Shown in pieces: positions 5,455-7,236 of a stretch of 7,236 nucleotides of DNA. The stretch is from Desulfobacteraceae bacterium (GTDB lineage Bacteria; Desulfobacterota; DSM-4660; Desulfatiglandales; Desulfatiglandaceae), in the NCBI GenBank assembly GCA_030589715.1, contig JAUUVE010000098.1, forward strand, positions 1-7,236, given 5' to 3'. The translations under genes were made by a program, and so were the position numbers. The notes under the pieces were generated by a model. That model searched no databases. It saw nothing but the letters and a program-made list of their open reading frames with translations, and was not told where the DNA came from. Within the stretch, counting starts at the first letter, position 1, and every line of letters begins with the position of its first letter.

Positions 5455-6471
5455 ATGGAGAAAGTGCGAATCTGTTTGGCGGGGGCAGGCCGGGCTGGAA
5501 TGGTCCATGCAAAAAATGTCGTCCATTACATACGGAGTGCGGTGTTGGTTGCCCTCGTGGATACTAACCAAAAGGTACTGGAAGAGAGCGGGAGAGAGCT
5601 TGGTATCAAAAATCTGTATACAGATTACAGAGAGGCCTTGACTAGGGATGATTTGGAGGCGGTGATCATTGTCACACCCACCTTCACACACGCAGAGATC
5701 GCTTGCTATGCAGCCAAGAATAAAAAGCATATCATGTTAGAGAAGCCGATGGCCCAGAGCCCGGGTGAATGTGACAGGATTAATGATGCAACGAAGAACA
5801 ATGCCGTCAAGCTCCAGATAGGTTTTATGCGCCGCTTTGATGTGGCCTTCACCAAAGCGAAAGAGATCATCGATTCCGGTGAGCTGGGTCGAGTCATGAT
5901 CATAAAGTCGCCCGGGAGGGGACCTGGGCTTCCTCCTCCTTGGGCCTATGACTTGTCCCGAAGCAACGGAATGCTGGCCGAAGTGAATAGCCACGATTTT
6001 GATTCTATACGATGGCTGGTGGGTAGCGATTACGAAAAGGTCTATGCCCAGGCAGAGAACTTCAAATGCCAGGGCCTGAGAAAGGAATACCCCGACTTCT
6101 ATGACAATGCCGTGGTAAACGTTCGCCTCAAAAACGGTACCTTGGGCTCCATCGATGGAACATGTCCAGCGGGTTACGGCTATGACGCCCGGGTGGAAAT
6201 CTTGTGTGAGAAGGGTCTGATTCAGATTGGTGATTTAAAGGAGCCGGGTTTCAGCCAGGTCAAGGCTGACGGAACGACGGTTGGCTCGACCTTCAAAAGC
6301 TGGCGAGATCGGTTCAAAGACGCATATCTAGCGGAAATGGAGCATTTTGTGACGGCCATCCTCAATGACAATGAGCCCTGTGTCACCGGCGCGGATGGGA
6401 AAAAGGCTGTCGAGGCCGTTATTGCAGCCAACAAGTCAATCCAAACAGACATGCCCGTTGAACTCGCTTGA
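5455..6471 (+). CDS. Gfo/Idh/MocA-family NAD-dependent oxidoreductase
   Basis: This 338-residue protein should oxidise or reduce a sugar or cyclitol with NAD(H), in the cytoplasm, like inositol 2-dehydrogenase or glucose-fructose oxidoreductase. Seen: the Rossmann motif GAGRAG (10-15), D36 after the second strand (NAD preference), TPTFTHAE (74-81), the family EKP motif (96-98) with catalytic K97, GFMRRFD (123-129), and EVNSHDFD (176-183). By alignment with Bacillus inositol dehydrogenase (K97, D172, H176), the proton-relay pair here is E176 and H180, so the usual Asp is a Glu; D183 is kept. The C-terminal alpha/beta domain is complete and length is normal. AAGGAG at 5438-5443 is 11 nt before the ATG. 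It follows the AOR gene by 48 nt and is followed 14 nt later by the alcohol dehydrogenase remnant, all on one strand. Substrate is unknown. Confidence 0.93.
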   Translation: MEKVRICLAGAGRAGMVHAKNVVHYIRSAVLVALVDTNQKVLEESGRELGIKNLYTDYREALTRDDLEAVIIVTPTFTHAEIACYAAKNKKHIMLEKPMAQSPGECDRINDATKNNAVKLQIGFMRRFDVAFTKAKEIIDSGELGRVMIIKSPGRGPGLPPPWAYDLSRSNGMLAEVNSHDFDSIRWLVGSDYEKVYAQAENFKCQGLRKEYPDFYDNAVVNVRLKNGTLGSIDGTCPAGYGYDARVEILCEKGLIQIGDLKEPGFSQVKADGTTVGSTFKSWRDRFKDAYLAEMEHFVTAILNDNEPCVTGADGKKAVEAVIAANKSIQTDMPVELA

Positions 6472-6485
6472 AACAGAGAGGTCTT

Positions 6486-6659
6486 ATGTTCGCTGCCACA
6501 TACACCCAAGACGAAGAACTCCGGTTAGAAGAGGTAGATATCCCCAACATTAGTGATGACGAGATGCTGTTGAGGGTGATTGTGGGGAGCAGGGAAGGTT
6601 CTGAAAACTGGCCTTTGATTAAGAGGGGCAGGATCAAAGCCGAGGATAATCCCAGATGA
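6486..6659 (+). pseudogene. Internally deleted zinc alcohol dehydrogenase remnant
   Basis: The 57 codons start like a medium-chain zinc dehydrogenase: MFAATYTQDEELRLEEVDIP, then SDDEMLLRV (23-31), the GroES-like N-terminal strand pattern. Where the family continues with a Cys-Gly-Thr-Asp zinc site, the sequence switches to VGSREGSENWP followed by LIKRGRIKAED (44-54). That resembles the region near the C-terminus of sorbitol/threonine-dehydrogenase-like enzymes (VGSREG..., then LI-x-x-GRI). About 290 of the usual 340 residues are missing, including all zinc and NAD sites, so it cannot be an active dehydrogenase. GAGAGG at 6476-6481 lies 4 nt before the ATG. A TTG in frame at 6468 is also possible but less likely. 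The TGA (6657-6659) overlaps the kinase ATG, so the frame may survive because its translation feeds the kinase. The N-terminal match is strong; the C-terminal match is by eye only. Confidence 0.6.
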
Positions 6660-7236
6660 AAGAGCAATATCTTATCGGGGTCGATGTGGGGACCGCCTCT
6701 GTCAAGGCTGGAGTTGTTAGCCTTTCCGGAGAGCTTATTGGTGTAGAGAGCGAGCCATCAAATCTTATTAGCCATGGGCAAGGGCACATGGAACAGGATC
6801 CGGACGAGATGCTTTCATCCGCCTTAAGGACGATCAAACACGTGCTTGAGAGAACCATGGTTACCCCCAGCAGGGTCCTTGGAATGAGCTTTGATGGTCA
6901 GATGGCGGGGATCATGGGGATCGACAAAAACTTTCAACCTGTGACGCCATATGATTCATGGCTCGACACGCGATGTGCTCCCTATGTGGAATTGATGACA
7001 GAAGGGGCTGGTGAAGAGGTCTTGGCCAGCACAGGATGCTACCCAAGCACCAATCATGGTCCCAAGATGCTGTGGTGGAAAGAGGAACACCCCGAGACCT
7101 TCAAGAGAGTATTCAAATTCATACTGCCAGCGGCCTACATTGCCGGACGGCTTGCAGGCCTCAAAGGGGAAGAAGGTTTCATCGATACCACCTATCTCCA
7201 CTTCTCAGGATTCGCTAAGACTGAGAGCGGAGAGTG
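6656..7236 (+). CDS. FGGY-family carbohydrate kinase, N-terminal part
   Basis: The first 193 residues of a sugar kinase are present; the rest, about 300 residues in a typical family member, lies beyond the right edge. FGGY kinases transfer the gamma-phosphate of ATP to a pentulose, polyol, glycerol or related compound in the cytoplasm. Seen: the phosphate-1 loop VDVGTASVK (9-17), HMEQDP (44-49) in place of the usual W-EQ-P segment, DGQMAG (80-85) close to the xylulokinase GQMHG substrate motif, SWLDTR (101-106) containing the probable catalytic-region Asp, PKMLWWKEEHPE (136-147) and LPAAYIAGRLAG. The pattern is nearer xylulokinase than glycerol kinase, but the His of GQMHG is replaced by Ala, so xylulose should not be assumed. 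The start ATG overlaps the remnant's stop as ATGA, with a weak GAGG at 6642-6645, 10 nt upstream, which suggests coupled translation. It would commit the pathway's sugar product to central metabolism. Confidence 0.92.
   Translation, partial: MKEQYLIGVDVGTASVKAGVVSLSGELIGVESEPSNLISHGQGHMEQDPDEMLSSALRTIKHVLERTMVTPSRVLGMSFDGQMAGIMGIDKNFQPVTPYDSWLDTRCAPYVELMTEGAGEEVLASTGCYPSTNHGPKMLWWKEEHPETFKRVFKFILPAAYIAGRLAGLKGEEGFIDTTYLHFSGFAKTESGE

Overview
The window looks like part of an anaerobe's accessory region for taking up and breaking down a sugar, polyol or related carbohydrate. The strongest pointer to anaerobic life is a complete aldehyde:ferredoxin oxidoreductase (AOR) family protein carrying its full iron-sulfur cysteine set. 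Medium base composition, good Shine-Dalgarno sites and a periplasmic binding protein with a Sec signal fit a Gram-negative anaerobe such as a sulfate reducer or syntroph of the Desulfobacterota. That placement is an inference of low confidence, because no phylogenetic marker is present.

Two gene sets diverge from a 307-bp control region (2470-2776). Leftwards (minus strand) run a short-chain dehydrogenase/reductase (1708-2469), a type-1 periplasmic sugar-binding protein (410-1573) and, after a 240-bp spacer with a strong hairpin, the N-terminus of an RbsA/MglA-like ABC ATPase cut by the window edge (1-169). The permease is not in the window and should lie beyond the left edge if the operon is typical. 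Rightwards (plus strand) run a GntR/HutC-type regulator (2777-3511), the AOR-family oxidoreductase (3535-5406), a Gfo/Idh/MocA NAD-dependent dehydrogenase (5455-6471), a 57-codon remnant that looks like an internally deleted zinc alcohol dehydrogenase (6486-6659), and an FGGY carbohydrate kinase cut by the right edge (6656-7236). The kinase ATG overlaps the remnant's TGA.

The likely joint role is import of a sugar-like compound, oxidation or reduction by two NAD-linked dehydrogenases, oxidation of an aldehyde (or reduction of an acid) by the tungsten/molybdenum enzyme coupled to ferredoxin, and ATP-dependent phosphorylation. The substrate cannot be read from the sequence. An AOR-family enzyme inside a regulated sugar-uptake and kinase locus is the most unusual part of the window.

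The control region holds a good sigma70-like promoter for the regulator/AOR operon with a palindromic operator candidate inside it. A weaker promoter on the opposite strand starts at almost the same base, so the two would compete. No tRNA, rRNA, CRISPR array, insertion sequence or phage feature was seen.
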